A stretch of 64,000 nucleotides of DNA from Rhodobacterales bacterium (GTDB lineage: Bacteria; Pseudomonadota; Alphaproteobacteria; Rhodobacterales; Rhodobacteraceae): positions 1 to 64,000 of the forward strand of contig JANYFE010000057.1 in assembly GCA_025362795.1 (NCBI GenBank). The letters run 5' to 3'. Shown in pieces: positions 7,875-16,320 of this stretch. Position 1 is the first letter of the stretch. Each line of letters starts with the position of its first letter. The notes beneath the pieces were generated by a model that did not search any database, had not been told where the DNA came from, and was given only the letters and a program-made list of their open reading frames with translations. The translations under genes and the position numbers were made by a program.

Positions 7875-8813
7875 CTACTGCTCTGCCAGCCACTGTTCGG
7901 CATCCAGTGCGGCCATGCAGCCCATGCCGGCAGAAGTGACGGCCTGACGGTAGTGGTGGTCGGTCAGATCGCCCGCCGCAAAGACGCCGGGAATGGCGGT
8001 GCGCGTGGAGCCGGGTTCGACGACGACATAACCGCCGTTGTGCAGGGGCAGTTGGTCCTTGACCAGTTCAGAGGCGGGCGCGTGGCCGATGGCCACGAAG
8101 AAGCCGGCACAGGGCACGTCGGTTATCGCGCCGGTATCGACATTGCGGGCGCGGACGCCGGTGACGCCGAGCGGCGCTTCGGTGCCAAGAACCTCGGTCA
8201 CTTCGTGGTGCCAGAGCAGGGTGATCTTGGGGTGCTTGAACAGGCGATCCTGCATGATTTTCTCGGCGCGCAGGCTGCCGCGACGATGGATCAGGGTGAC
8301 TTTGGAGGCGAAGTTGGTCAGGAACAGCGCCTCTTCCACCGCCGTGTTGCCGCCGCCGATCACCACGATTTCCTTGCCGCGATAGAAGAATCCGTCGCAG
8401 GTGGCACAGGCGGAAACGCCAAAACCCTTGAACTTTTCCTCGGACGGCAGGCCAAGCCATTTGGCCTGCGCCCCGGTGGCGAGGATCACCGCATCGGCGG
8501 TATAGGTGGTGCCGCTGTCCGCGGTGGCAGTGAAGGGCCGCTTTTGCAGATCAAGCCCCGTGATGTAGTCGCCGATCACTTCTGCCCCCATCGCCTTGGC
8601 GTGGACCTCCATGCGGATCATCAGGTCGGGTCCTTGGACATGGGTGTCACCCGGCCAGTTTTCGACCTCTGTGGTGATGGTCAGCTGGCCACCGGGGGTC
8701 AGGCCCTGGATCAGCACCGGCTCCAGCATGGCGCGGGCGGCATAGACGGCGGCGGTATAGCCTGCCGGGCCGGAACCGATGATCATAACCTTGCTGTGCC
8801 GTGTCGCGCTCAT
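7875..8813 (-). CDS. trxB: Thioredoxin-disulfide reductase
   Basis: NADPH-dependent flavoenzyme that reduces thioredoxin. The 312-residue product has the FAD motif GSGPAGY at 13-19, the redox pair CATC at 136-139, NADPH-binding GGGNTA at 153-158 and the terminal FAD motif [15 protein letters not shown]. Three ATG codons are tandem (8819, 8816, 8813); the last is chosen because CAGGGG sits 6 bases before it and family members begin MS/T-x-RHSKV. An in-frame extension to 8885 is not conserved in type. Divergent from an Lrp/AsnC gene, which may regulate it. Confidence 0.96.
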   Translation of the reverse strand: MSATRHSKVMIIGSGPAGYTAAVYAARAMLEPVLIQGLTPGGQLTITTEVENWPGDTHVQGPDLMIRMEVHAKAMGAEVIGDYITGLDLQKRPFTATADSGTTYTADAVILATGAQAKWLGLPSEEKFKGFGVSACATCDGFFYRGKEIVVIGGGNTAVEEALFLTNFASKVTLIHRRGSLRAEKIMQDRLFKHPKITLLWHHEVTEVLGTEAPLGVTGVRARNVDTGAITDVPCAGFFVAIGHAPASELVKDQLPLHNGGYVVVEPGSTRTAIPGVFAAGDLTDHHYRQAVTSAGMGCMAALDAEQWLAEQ

Positions 8814-8996
8814 CATCATCCCCTGGGCTGTGGCCGACCTGATATAGGCAAAGGCGGGGGCCGTGGAAAGCCCTTGCCGGCGCATGGCGGGAATGGCCCG
8901 GTGGTGGGGCTTGCGACAAAATCTTGCGCAGGTGTGAAATATTATTGCGCGGGCAGGGGCGACGCTTTACGAGACATACCAACAGGGGAGTAGGTG

Positions 8997-9497
8997 ATGG
9001 CTGTCGCGAAACTTGATCCGATCGACCGGCGCATTCTGGCGGAATTGCAGGACGACGGGCGGATGACCAATGTGGAGCTGGCCAGCCGGGTCGGGATTTC
9101 CGCGCCACCCTGTCTGCGGCGCGTGCGGACGCTGGAGGAGGCCGGCTATATCCGCGGCTATCATGCCGATATCAACGGCCGCGAACTGGGGTTCGAGGTG
9201 CAGGTGTTCGCGATGGTACGGCTGAATTCGCAGGCAGAAGCGGATTTGGCGACCTTTGAGGGGCGCTGCAAAGCCTGGCCGCTGGTGCGCGAGTGTCACA
9301 TGCTGAATGGCGAGATTGATTTCATCCTGAAATGCGTGGCGCCCGACCTGTCGAGTTTTCAGAACTTTCTGACCGAGCAATTGCTGCGGGCCGACAATGT
9401 GGCGAATGTGAAAACATCGCTGGTGATCCGGGTCGCAAAAGACGCGCCGGGGTTGCCTTTTGAAGTATTGGAAGCCCGACTGACGCGCCACAGCTGA
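8997..9497 (+). CDS. Lrp/AsnC family transcriptional regulator
   Basis: A 166-residue regulator. The N-terminal helix-turn-helix is seen in LDPIDRRILAELQDDGRMTNVELASRVGISAPPCLRRVRTLEEAGYIRGY, followed by a RAM/AsnC ligand-binding domain with VFAMVRL, LVRECHMLNGEIDFILKCVA and FLTEQLL. Such proteins form octamers and respond to amino acids. Starts at ATG 8997 behind GGGGAGTAGG; a GTG one codon earlier is possible. It is divergent from trxB across a 183-base shared promoter region and convergent with the aruI-like gene. Target amino acid is not evident. Confidence 0.92.
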   Translation: MAVAKLDPIDRRILAELQDDGRMTNVELASRVGISAPPCLRRVRTLEEAGYIRGYHADINGRELGFEVQVFAMVRLNSQAEADLATFEGRCKAWPLVRECHMLNGEIDFILKCVAPDLSSFQNFLTEQLLRADNVANVKTSLVIRVAKDAPGLPFEVLEARLTRHS

Positions 9498-9500
9498 CCC

Positions 9501-9599
9501 GATTTTTCTGCGAAAAATCGAAGGGGCGAATTTTCTGCGAAAATTCTGGGGCGGGCGTTTCGCAGGAAATCAGTGGGTTTGATTTTTCGCAGAAAAATC
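9501..9599. repeat. Cluster of GATTTTTCTGCGAAAAATC palindromes
   Basis: Copies: 9501-9519 exact; 9528-9546 variant GAATTTTCTGCGAAAATTC; 9581-9599 the exact reverse complement of the first. A partial TTTCGCAGGAAATC lies at 9558-9571. A fourth exact copy is at 29462-29480. Each can form a 7-bp stem with CTGCG loop. The cluster fills the gap between the convergent lrp and aruI-like genes, so it may serve as a bidirectional 3' end or be a dispersed repeat. Confidence 0.85.
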
Positions 9600-9620
9600 G
9601 TTGCCCGCGGAGCGCCGCTG

Positions 9621-11198
9621 TCACAGCGTAACCCGCACCTCGATCAGTCTTGGGCCGTCATTGGGTTGGGTCAGGGCCCAATGCAGCACCTCGGGGTCTT
9701 GCGGAATCGAGGTGAACGGCAGGTCACAGGCGGCGGCAAAGGGTTCCATTCGCAACGGCGAGGGATGGCAGCCGATGATTTCGGTGTTGGCGTTGCGCAT
9801 CGCATCGGCGATCTCCCGGAATGCGGCGTTGTTCCAGACCAGAAAGGTGATTGGCAGCTTTTCGTCCACGGCGGTGCGCAATTCACCGGGGCTGAATTGC
9901 AGGCCGCCGTCACCGATCAGGCAGATGACGCGGGTGCCGGGTGCTGCAAGCGCGGCGCCTACCGCAGCACCGGGGCCAAAGCCCAGTGCGCCATAGCCGG
10001 TGGCGGCGTTGAACCAGCCCCCCGGGCGGTCGTGGCTGTAATACAAGTTGCCCGCATAGACCGGCTGGGTGCTGTCGCCAACGATGATGCAGCGGGGCAA
10101 AGCGGTGCGGATCGCCTCGACCATATCCAGCTGACCCATCATGGTGGCGGACATGTCGGCCAGATCGGCACGGGCCGTTTTTGCGGTGGTATCGGCGCGG
10201 AAGGCGCCGGTGTCATTGCGCTGCGAGAGCAATGGCAGCAGCGCCGCCATCGTCGTGCCGGAATCGCCCTGCAGCGTCAGCGCGGCCTTTTGGCGGGCGA
10301 GTTGTTCGGCGGAAAGGTCGATGCGGATCATGCCGGGCAGGTCGGGGAAGCCGTCGTTGGCATACATGTCGTAGTCGGTCTGGCCGAATTCGGTGCCGAT
10401 GGCGAGGATCTGGCCCGCGGCGCGGATCAGGGCGCGGGTGGCATTCAGACTGGGCGAGGCGGGCAGGCACAAGGGATGGCGGTGCATCAGGCCACGGGCG
10501 TTGGTGGTCTGGATCACCGGGGCGTCCAGCTTTTCCGCAAGGGCCCGCAGCGCGTGATCGGCATGACGACAGCCGCCACCAGCCAGAATCACGACATTTT
10601 TCGCGGCATTGAGCCGGGCGGCGGCGGTGGCAAGCGCTGCGGCGGGTGGCAGCAAGGCTGCGGGGCGGGGGGCGGGGGCGGGCAGGGCTGCACAAGGCAG
10701 CGGCATCACATCGGTCGGAATTTCCAGATGGACCGGGCCAGGGCGACCGGTGGTCATCAGGGCGAAGGCCCAGTCCAGTGCCGGGCCAACCTCCGCAGGG
10801 TCGGTGATCTGGCGGGTCGGGCACAGGGCGCGGACCAAGGCGGCCTGATCGGGCAGTTCGTGCAGGCGGCCCAGACCTTTGCCCAGCGTATCCCGGCGGT
10901 TGACGCCAGAGATGACCAGAACCGGGATGCTGTCTTCACGGCTCTGCGCCATCGCGGTCAGGGCATTGGTCAGGCCGGGACCGGTGATGACAAAGGCCAC
11001 GCCGGGCTGGCCCGACACCCTTGCATAGCCGTCGGCCATGAACGCGCAGCCCTGTTCGTGGCGGGCGGTGACATGACGGATCGTGCTGCCCGACAGGCCG
11101 CGATAGAGTTCCACCGTATGCACGCCGGGGATGCCGAACACCACCTTTACGCCCCGCGCCGCCAGGCCTTCGACCAATCTTTCGCCAACCGTCGTCAT
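9621..11198 (-). CDS. aruI: Thiamine-diphosphate decarboxylase, AruI-like (5-guanidino-2-oxopentanoate decarboxylase)
   Basis: A 525-residue member of the acetolactate synthase superfamily. Seen are the N-terminal Pyr domain with GIPGVHTVELY and catalytic Glu48 (ARHEQGCAFMADGYAR), the central domain with FGQTDYDMY, and the C-terminal PP domain with GDGGLQFSPGELRTA for ThDP-Mg binding. The neighbouring gene encodes an AruH-like arginine transaminase, so the likely substrate is 2-ketoarginine, giving 4-guanidinobutyraldehyde and CO2. Its ATG (11198) overlaps the aruH stop by ATGA, implying translational coupling. Other 2-oxo-acid decarboxylase activities cannot be excluded. Confidence 0.8.
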   Translation of the reverse strand: MTTVGERLVEGLAARGVKVVFGIPGVHTVELYRGLSGSTIRHVTARHEQGCAFMADGYARVSGQPGVAFVITGPGLTNALTAMAQSREDSIPVLVISGVNRRDTLGKGLGRLHELPDQAALVRALCPTRQITDPAEVGPALDWAFALMTTGRPGPVHLEIPTDVMPLPCAALPAPAPRPAALLPPAAALATAAARLNAAKNVVILAGGGCRHADHALRALAEKLDAPVIQTTNARGLMHRHPLCLPASPSLNATRALIRAAGQILAIGTEFGQTDYDMYANDGFPDLPGMIRIDLSAEQLARQKAALTLQGDSGTTMAALLPLLSQRNDTGAFRADTTAKTARADLADMSATMMGQLDMVEAIRTALPRCIIVGDSTQPVYAGNLYYSHDRPGGWFNAATGYGALGFGPGAAVGAALAAPGTRVICLIGDGGLQFSPGELRTAVDEKLPITFLVWNNAAFREIADAMRNANTEIIGCHPSPLRMEPFAAACDLPFTSIPQDPEVLHWALTQPNDGPRLIEVRVTL

Positions 11199-12379
11199 GT
11201 TTTTGGGCCCATTTCTCTGGCGGTAAAGGCGGCGATGCGGCGGCATGCTTCGGCAATTTCGGCATCGGGCCGGGTCAGGCTGACCCGCAGCCAGCCGGCC
11301 AAAGCCAGCCCGAAACTTTCGCCCGGCATGACGGCCACGGCTTCCTCGGCCAGCAGTTTACGGGCGAAAGCCTCGCCCGACAGGCCGGTTGCCGAGATGT
11401 CGACGACGGTGAACATGCCCGCGCCGGGTTGGTGGACGCGCAGGTCGTTGCGGTTCAGCATGTCATGGATCATCCGGGCACGGGCGGCAAAGCGGTCGGC
11501 CATGCCACGGGCCACGGCAGAGGGCTTTGACACCGCAAGCGCCGTCATGTCGGCGATGAAGGGCTGGTTGCCGAACAGCATCGTCTCGGCGACGGGCAGC
11601 ATGCGCGAGGTGAATTCGCCCGGCCCCACGCACCAGCCCGACCGGAAACCGGGGGCCGCGTGGGATTTGGAGATGGACGAGACGACGATGGTGCGTTCGG
11701 CGAGGTCGGCTTCGTCCAGTGGCGAGGCAAAGCTGCCGCCGTCAAAGATCAGTTCCTCGTAAACCTCGTCCGACAGAATCCACAGGTCATGCTTGCGGGC
11801 CAGCTGCCCCAGCGCCTGCACCTCGTCGCGGGTCAGCACGGCGCCGGTCGGATTGTGTGGGGTGTTCAGGAACAGTACGCGGCTGCGCGGGGTGATCCGT
11901 GCGGCGACATCGGCGACCTGCATGCGAAAGCCGGTTTCGGGGCGCAGCGGCACCGCAACCATCGTGGCCCCGGTCGAGGCGATGACGCCTTCGTAGGTCG
12001 CGTACATCGGATCGCCGACCAGCACCTCGTCGCCAAGCCCCACCAGCGTCAGCAGCGCGGCGTACAGGGCGGTCTGGGTGCCGGGCAGGCAGATGATCTG
12101 ATTGGGGCCGATCGTGCGGCCGGTGCGACGGGTATAGCGGGTCGACAGCGCCGCCAGCAGGCCAGGTTCGCCCCGGCCATTGGAATAGCCGTAGCGGCCG
12201 TTTTCCATCGAATCCCGGGCGCGGGCCAGCAGTTCGGGCGGCGGCGGCACATCAGGTTCGCCGATGGTCAGCGACAGGATCTCTTGCCCCGCCGCAGCCA
12301 TGGCGCGGGCGCGGGCGTGGATTTCCCATTTGACGCCGCCAAGGCCGGCCAGTCTGTCGGTGATGTCAGCATAGTTCAT
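11195..12379 (-). CDS. aruH: PLP-dependent aminotransferase, AruH-like (arginine-pyruvate transaminase)
   Basis: A 394-residue class I/II aminotransferase. Key features are YSNGRGEPGLLAAL, the PHNPTGAVL substrate motif, SDEVYEELIFDG for PLP ring contact and the Schiff-base lysine in SSISKSHAAPGFRSGW. Its N-terminus (MNYADITDRLAG, then EIHARARAMAAAGQEILSLTIGEPD) and general layout resemble Pseudomonas AruH, which converts arginine plus pyruvate to 2-ketoarginine plus alanine. The partner aruI-like gene overlaps it by 4 bases. ATG 12379 follows the tetR stop by two bases. Substrate is inferred from context. Confidence 0.8.
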   Translation of the reverse strand: MNYADITDRLAGLGGVKWEIHARARAMAAAGQEILSLTIGEPDVPPPPELLARARDSMENGRYGYSNGRGEPGLLAALSTRYTRRTGRTIGPNQIICLPGTQTALYAALLTLVGLGDEVLVGDPMYATYEGVIASTGATMVAVPLRPETGFRMQVADVAARITPRSRVLFLNTPHNPTGAVLTRDEVQALGQLARKHDLWILSDEVYEELIFDGGSFASPLDEADLAERTIVVSSISKSHAAPGFRSGWCVGPGEFTSRMLPVAETMLFGNQPFIADMTALAVSKPSAVARGMADRFAARARMIHDMLNRNDLRVHQPGAGMFTVVDISATGLSGEAFARKLLAEEAVAVMPGESFGLALAGWLRVSLTRPDAEIAEACRRIAAFTAREMGPKT

Positions 12380-12381
12380 AA

Positions 12382-13029
12382 CTAGAATGGCCCCGTGAAC
12401 AGCATGTAGTTGGTCAGTTTCAGCCCGAGGATCGCGCCGACTGCGGTGACGCCGATTTCGACAAGTTCGCCTTTCGCAAAGGCGTCGGGAAGAGCCGAAC
12501 CTTCCAGCCACAAGCCGTCGATCACCGCGTTGCAGGCGATGGCCATCTGGCGCAGTTCTGCGGCGCTGCGGTCTTGCGGCAGCGCGGCGATCAGGCCCTG
12601 CAACTGGTCGCGAAAGCCCAGATAGGTGCTGGCATGGGTCGCCAGCATGGCCGCATCGCGTTTGGTTTCCTGCATGAACGAGGCCCAGAGGATCAGCGCA
12701 TCGCGGTCCACCACCGGCGGGCGCAGCGAGGCCGCGACAAAGGCCACCAGCCTGGCCTGCGGGTCATGCGGTGCAGCTTTCAGCACGGCAACGGATTCGT
12801 GGGTCATCCGTTCCATCACATGGCGATAGGAGGCGGCGATCAGGCTATCCTTGCTTTGGAAATAGTGGCGGATCAGGCCCGCCGTCACCCCGGCGCGTTC
12901 GGCAATCGCGCGCACTGTGGCAATCCGCGCCCCGCCTTCGGCCACCAGCGACAGGGTGGCCGCGATCAGCGCCTGACGGCGTTTGTCTTCAGCTTCGCGT
13001 CGGTAGGGGCGGCGTTCGGGGGTCAGCAT
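12382..13029 (-). CDS. TetR family regulator, BetI-like
   Basis: A 215-residue regulator. The N-terminal HTH reads IATVRAIAERAGVTAGLIRHYFQSKDSLIAASYRHV, preceded by KRRQALIAATLSLVAEGG. The C-terminal half contains AACNAVIDGLWLEGSALP, typical of the BetI-type TetR_C_6 domain, which senses small cations such as choline in BetI. It is the first gene of a tightly packed tetR-aruH-aruI operon, so it most likely represses this operon; arginine or its keto derivative is a plausible ligand by context only. The last residues (NYMLFTGPF) are unusually hydrophobic. Confidence 0.85.
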   Translation of the reverse strand: MLTPERRPYRREAEDKRRQALIAATLSLVAEGGARIATVRAIAERAGVTAGLIRHYFQSKDSLIAASYRHVMERMTHESVAVLKAAPHDPQARLVAFVAASLRPPVVDRDALILWASFMQETKRDAAMLATHASTYLGFRDQLQGLIAALPQDRSAAELRQMAIACNAVIDGLWLEGSALPDAFAKGELVEIGVTAVGAILGLKLTNYMLFTGPF

Positions 13030-13115
13030 TGCTTGTTATTCATTTGGATAATTGGACATCTAGCGGCTGAACATCGTTTCGGCAAGGGCAAGGGCCTGCC
13101 AAAAGCAACCTGGAC

Positions 13116-13712
13116 TTAGGGGAATATCTCGTCTGCGGCCACGCCCCATAACGCGTCCTTGGCGACCCAGCCCTTTTCGCCCTCGACCGAAATCCGGCAG
13201 AAGGCGGCGACGCATTGCAGCAGTTTGCCGACCACACCCAGTTCGGACTGATAGACGACATCCGATTGGGCATCGGGCTGGCTGAACGCCTGCGCCATGT
13301 CTTGCGTCACCAGAACGCTGCGCACGCCGGACAGCAGGGCAAAGTTGACCCAGCCACCCATGCCATCGGCATCCTCGACCCGGCGCCAGTGTTCATACTC
13401 GGCGGTGATTCTCAGCGGCATGCCGGCCCGGGTGAACACCCAGTCGATGCGGTGCGTCAGGCCGGGGCCGCGACGGGCATTGCCTGTGTCGCCCTTGAGA
13501 GAAACGAAGCGCGGGATCGGCAGATTGGTGACGGCACCTTTGGTCGGGTCGCGCGGCAGATCGCTGGTGTTAGGATTGGGCCCGTCAAGACCGGGGGCGG
13601 GGATGCCTTCGGTCTGCAGCTCGATCGCGGCACCGGCGTCCTGCGCGACAGCGGACTGGTCCGCAAAACCGCAGGCCAAGGCCAGAAGCACCATCCAGTT
13701 TGCCCGATTCAT
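13116..13712 (-). CDS. Secreted SH3-like domain protein
   Basis: A 198-residue exported protein with a signal peptide (about 1-23, ending AVAQ). It contains two SH3_4-type (PF06347) bacterial SH3 repeats: one with FVSLKGDTGNARRGPGLTHRIDWVF and EYEHWRRVEDADGMGGWVNFALLSG, the second with YQSELGVVGKLLQC then EKGWVAKDALWGV. Such proteins act in the periplasm, probably at peptidoglycan or as protein-interaction modules. ATG 13712 sits behind GGGAACGG; earlier in-frame codons lack a signal peptide context. Located between the tetR operon and a D-amino-acid dehydrogenase-like gene. Confidence 0.82.
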   Translation of the reverse strand: MNRANWMVLLALACGFADQSAVAQDAGAAIELQTEGIPAPGLDGPNPNTSDLPRDPTKGAVTNLPIPRFVSLKGDTGNARRGPGLTHRIDWVFTRAGMPLRITAEYEHWRRVEDADGMGGWVNFALLSGVRSVLVTQDMAQAFSQPDAQSDVVYQSELGVVGKLLQCVAAFCRISVEGEKGWVAKDALWGVAADEIFP

Positions 13713-13829
13713 GGCCGTTCCCGCCTGTTCTGCCGCCTGATGGCGGTCTTGGATATGGGGGCGTTGACTGGCCCCTTTGCGGTGTAGTTTGCCATCAATG
13801 GGCAAGCTTGGGAAGGGCTGCCAACCGGG

Positions 13830-15071
13830 TCAGAACCGCCCCGGGCGGTAGGGGGTGATGTCGCGCTGCGGGTCGCGCCCGGCGACCAGATCGGCGACGA
13901 TGCGGGCGGTGATGGGTGCGAGGGTCAGGCCGATGTGGCCGTGACCGAACGCATGGATCACATCCGGTCCGCCCTGCGAGGGGCCGATCACCGGCAGGCT
14001 GTCGGGCAGCGACGGGCGAAAGCCCATCCAGGTGCGGTCCGGGTCGGGCAGGTCGGGAAAAATTGCCCTGGCGCCCTCGATCAGACGGGCGATGCGGTGG
14101 GGGGAGGGTGGCGCGGTCAGGCCGCCCAGTTCTACCGTGCCCGCGACGCGCAGGCGGCCCTGCATCGGGCACAGGTAAAAGCCGCGTGACGTGGGGCAGG
14201 TCGGGCGGGTCAGGCGTGGCACCGCCATGTCCCATTCCGCATGGTAGCCGCGTTCGGTTTCCAAAGGGATTGTATCGCCGGCCATCCGCGCCAAATCACG
14301 GCCATGCGCACCGGTTGCAAGGATGACCTGTCTGGCATGTACCCGAATCCCCGCACCCTCCAGAATGATGCCGTCGAACTGGCGGGTCAGGCTGTCGACC
14401 TTGCCGGTCAAAAGGCCGGCATGCTGCATGGCCGCGGCCCGCAGCGCCGCCATCATGGCGCCGGGGTCGGTCAGAAACGCGGCGCCGGGGAACAGGGCCG
14501 CGCCGCCCGCAACCTGCGGCAGGCCGGGTTCAAGGCTGGCAAGGTCGTCGGGCGAGATCAGATCGACCGTCACGCCAAAACTGCGCTTGTGGGCCAGTTC
14601 TGCACCGGCGGCGCGAAACGCCCGGGCGGTTTCATAAAGATAGAGACACCCGCGCTGCTGGATCAGGTCCGCCGCCCCGATGCGGTCTGCCAGGTCGTGC
14701 CACAGCGGATTTGCCCCGTCCAACAGCGCCGCGAGCGCGGTGGCGTTGCGGATGGCGGCTTGCGGCAGCGACTGGCGGGCGAAGCGCAGAAGCCACGGCG
14801 CAAGGCCGGGCAGGGCTGAGTGCCGGATCGACAGGGGCGAGTTGCGGTTGAACAGCAGCGAGGGCAGGTGGCGCAGCACCGCAGGCGTGCCGACCGGCAT
14901 CACGGCGTAGTCGGCAATCGTTCCGGCATTGCCATAGCTGGCCCCGGACCCGGGGGGGTTGGGATCAACCAGCACGACTTCGCGGCCTTCGGCCACCAAA
15001 GCCTCGGCGATGGCCAGACCGATGACGCCCGCGCCAAGGATGGCGATTTCGGTGTTGACGTGGCGCAGCAT
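13830..15071 (-). CDS. FAD-dependent D-amino-acid dehydrogenase-like oxidoreductase
   Basis: A 413-residue DAO-superfamily flavoprotein. The N-terminal FAD motif is AILGAGVIGLAIAEALVAEGREVVLVD; PGSGASYGNAGTIADYAVMPV matches DadA-type enzymes; the C-terminus has TWMGFRPSLPDSLPVIGPS and FGHGHIGLTLAPITARIVADL. DadA-family enzymes oxidise D-amino acids to 2-oxo acids and feed the respiratory chain. ATG 15071 is preferred over 15086. Near the aruHI genes, a D-arginine dehydrogenase (DauA-like) role yielding 2-ketoarginine is possible, but substrate cannot be read from sequence. Confidence 0.85.
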   Translation of the reverse strand: MLRHVNTEIAILGAGVIGLAIAEALVAEGREVVLVDPNPPGSGASYGNAGTIADYAVMPVGTPAVLRHLPSLLFNRNSPLSIRHSALPGLAPWLLRFARQSLPQAAIRNATALAALLDGANPLWHDLADRIGAADLIQQRGCLYLYETARAFRAAGAELAHKRSFGVTVDLISPDDLASLEPGLPQVAGGAALFPGAAFLTDPGAMMAALRAAAMQHAGLLTGKVDSLTRQFDGIILEGAGIRVHARQVILATGAHGRDLARMAGDTIPLETERGYHAEWDMAVPRLTRPTCPTSRGFYLCPMQGRLRVAGTVELGGLTAPPSPHRIARLIEGARAIFPDLPDPDRTWMGFRPSLPDSLPVIGPSQGGPDVIHAFGHGHIGLTLAPITARIVADLVAGRDPQRDITPYRPGRF

Positions 15072-15103
15072 CTGTCCCGGTCCCATCGCGTTTCGGGCCT
15101 GTC

Positions 15104-15139
15104 AGCCCTCATCGCTTTTGCCGCAAAGCGATGAGGGCT
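15104..15139. repeat. 15-bp perfect inverted repeat between dadA-like and Fe-ADH genes
   Basis: Arms AGCCCTCATCGCTTT (15104-15118) and their exact complement (15125-15139) enclose TGCCGC. The stem lies 20 bases after the Fe-ADH stop on the minus strand and 33 bases before the dadA-like start. It lacks a U-tract, so it may be a rho-independent-like pause, an mRNA 3' end or a repeat element. Confidence 0.75.
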
Positions 15140-15158
15140 GGAAGGCCCGATGAGCGCC

Positions 15159-16319
15159 CTACATGCAGGTCGCAAACAAGGCGCGGGTGTTTTCGCGCGT
15201 CATCTCGCGTGGGTTGCCGCCACAGGACGGGTCTTCCAGCGCCATGTCGGTCAGCATGTCGAGATCGTCAAGCTTGACGCCCATCGCGGACAGGTTGGCG
15301 GGAATGTTCAGCATGGTCCGCAGCTTCATCACCTGATCCCGGAAACCGGCAAAGCCGCCCTGAATGCCCAGATAGGCGGCAGCGGCATCAAGGCGGCTTT
15401 CAATCTGGACCTTGTTGTAATCCAGCACCATGGGCATGACGACGGCATTGGTGGTGCCGTGATGGGTGCCGTAGACCGCGCCAATCGGGTGGCTCAGGGA
15501 ATGGATCGCGCCCAGACCCTTTTGGAACGCGGTGGCCCCCATCGCCGCGGCGCTCATCATATGGGCGCGGGCGTCGAGGTCACTCGGGTTGGCATAGACC
15601 TTGGGCAGGTTTTCGAACACCAGCCGCATGCCTTCGAGGGCGATGCCCTGGCTCATCGGGTGGTAGAAGGGCGAGCAATAGGCCTCCAGACAATGGGCCA
15701 ATGCGTCCATGCCGGTGCCTGCAGTGATGAACCTGGGCATTCCGACGGTCAGCGCGGGGTCGCAGATCGTGGTGACGGGCATCAGTTTGGGGTGGAAGAT
15801 GATCTTCTTCTTATGCGTGGTGGCATTGGTCAGAACCCCCGCACGACCAACTTCCGACCCGGTGCCGGCGGTGGTCGGCACGGCGATGATCGGGGCAATT
15901 TTCGACGCATCGGCGCGGGTCCACCAGTCGTCGACATCTTCCAGTTCCCACACCGACAGGGTTTTGGGCTGATGCGCCATCAAAGCGATCATCTTGCCAA
16001 GATCCAGCGCCGAACCGCCGCCAAAGCAGATCACGCCGTCATGGTTGCCAGCCAGATAGACCGCGATGCCGTCGGCCATGTTTTTCTCGTTGGGGTTGGG
16101 GTCAACCTCGGAAAACACTGCGCGACCCAGACCCGCAGCGGCCAGCGAGTCCAAAGCGGCGGCGGTGATCGGCAGCGAGGCGAGGGCCTTGTCGGTCACC
16201 AAGAGCGGGCGTTTTATGCCTGCGGCCTTGCAATGCTCGGGCAGTTCGGCAATGCGGCCCACGCCGAATTTGATGGCGGTCGGGTAGGACCAGTTCCGGT
16301 TCGGGACAGAATGCGTCAT
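15159..16319 (-). CDS. Iron-containing (group III) alcohol dehydrogenase
   Basis: A 386-residue Fe-ADH. Present are the NAD(P)-binding GGGSALDLGKMIAL, the PTTAGTGSEVGRAGVLT signature, and metal ligands in GMDALAHCLEAYCS and HSLSHPIGAVYGTHHGTTNAVVMP. Members oxidise a broad range of primary alcohols and amino alcohols. The start ATG follows the aldehyde dehydrogenase stop (TGACATG) by one base, so the two are co-translated. In this operon with a GS-like ligase and an amidohydrolase, it probably oxidises a hydroxyl on a gamma-glutamylated substrate. Confidence 0.92.
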   Translation of the reverse strand: MTHSVPNRNWSYPTAIKFGVGRIAELPEHCKAAGIKRPLLVTDKALASLPITAAALDSLAAAGLGRAVFSEVDPNPNEKNMADGIAVYLAGNHDGVICFGGGSALDLGKMIALMAHQPKTLSVWELEDVDDWWTRADASKIAPIIAVPTTAGTGSEVGRAGVLTNATTHKKKIIFHPKLMPVTTICDPALTVGMPRFITAGTGMDALAHCLEAYCSPFYHPMSQGIALEGMRLVFENLPKVYANPSDLDARAHMMSAAAMGATAFQKGLGAIHSLSHPIGAVYGTHHGTTNAVVMPMVLDYNKVQIESRLDAAAAYLGIQGGFAGFRDQVMKLRTMLNIPANLSAMGVKLDDLDMLTDMALEDPSCGGNPREMTRENTRALFATCM

Positions 16320-16320
16320 G

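Noticed and set aside
9573-11762. A 729-codon open frame on the plus strand
   Set aside because: Antisense to the well-supported aruI and aruH genes; Gly/Arg/Gln-rich and with no recognisable motif or ribosome site.
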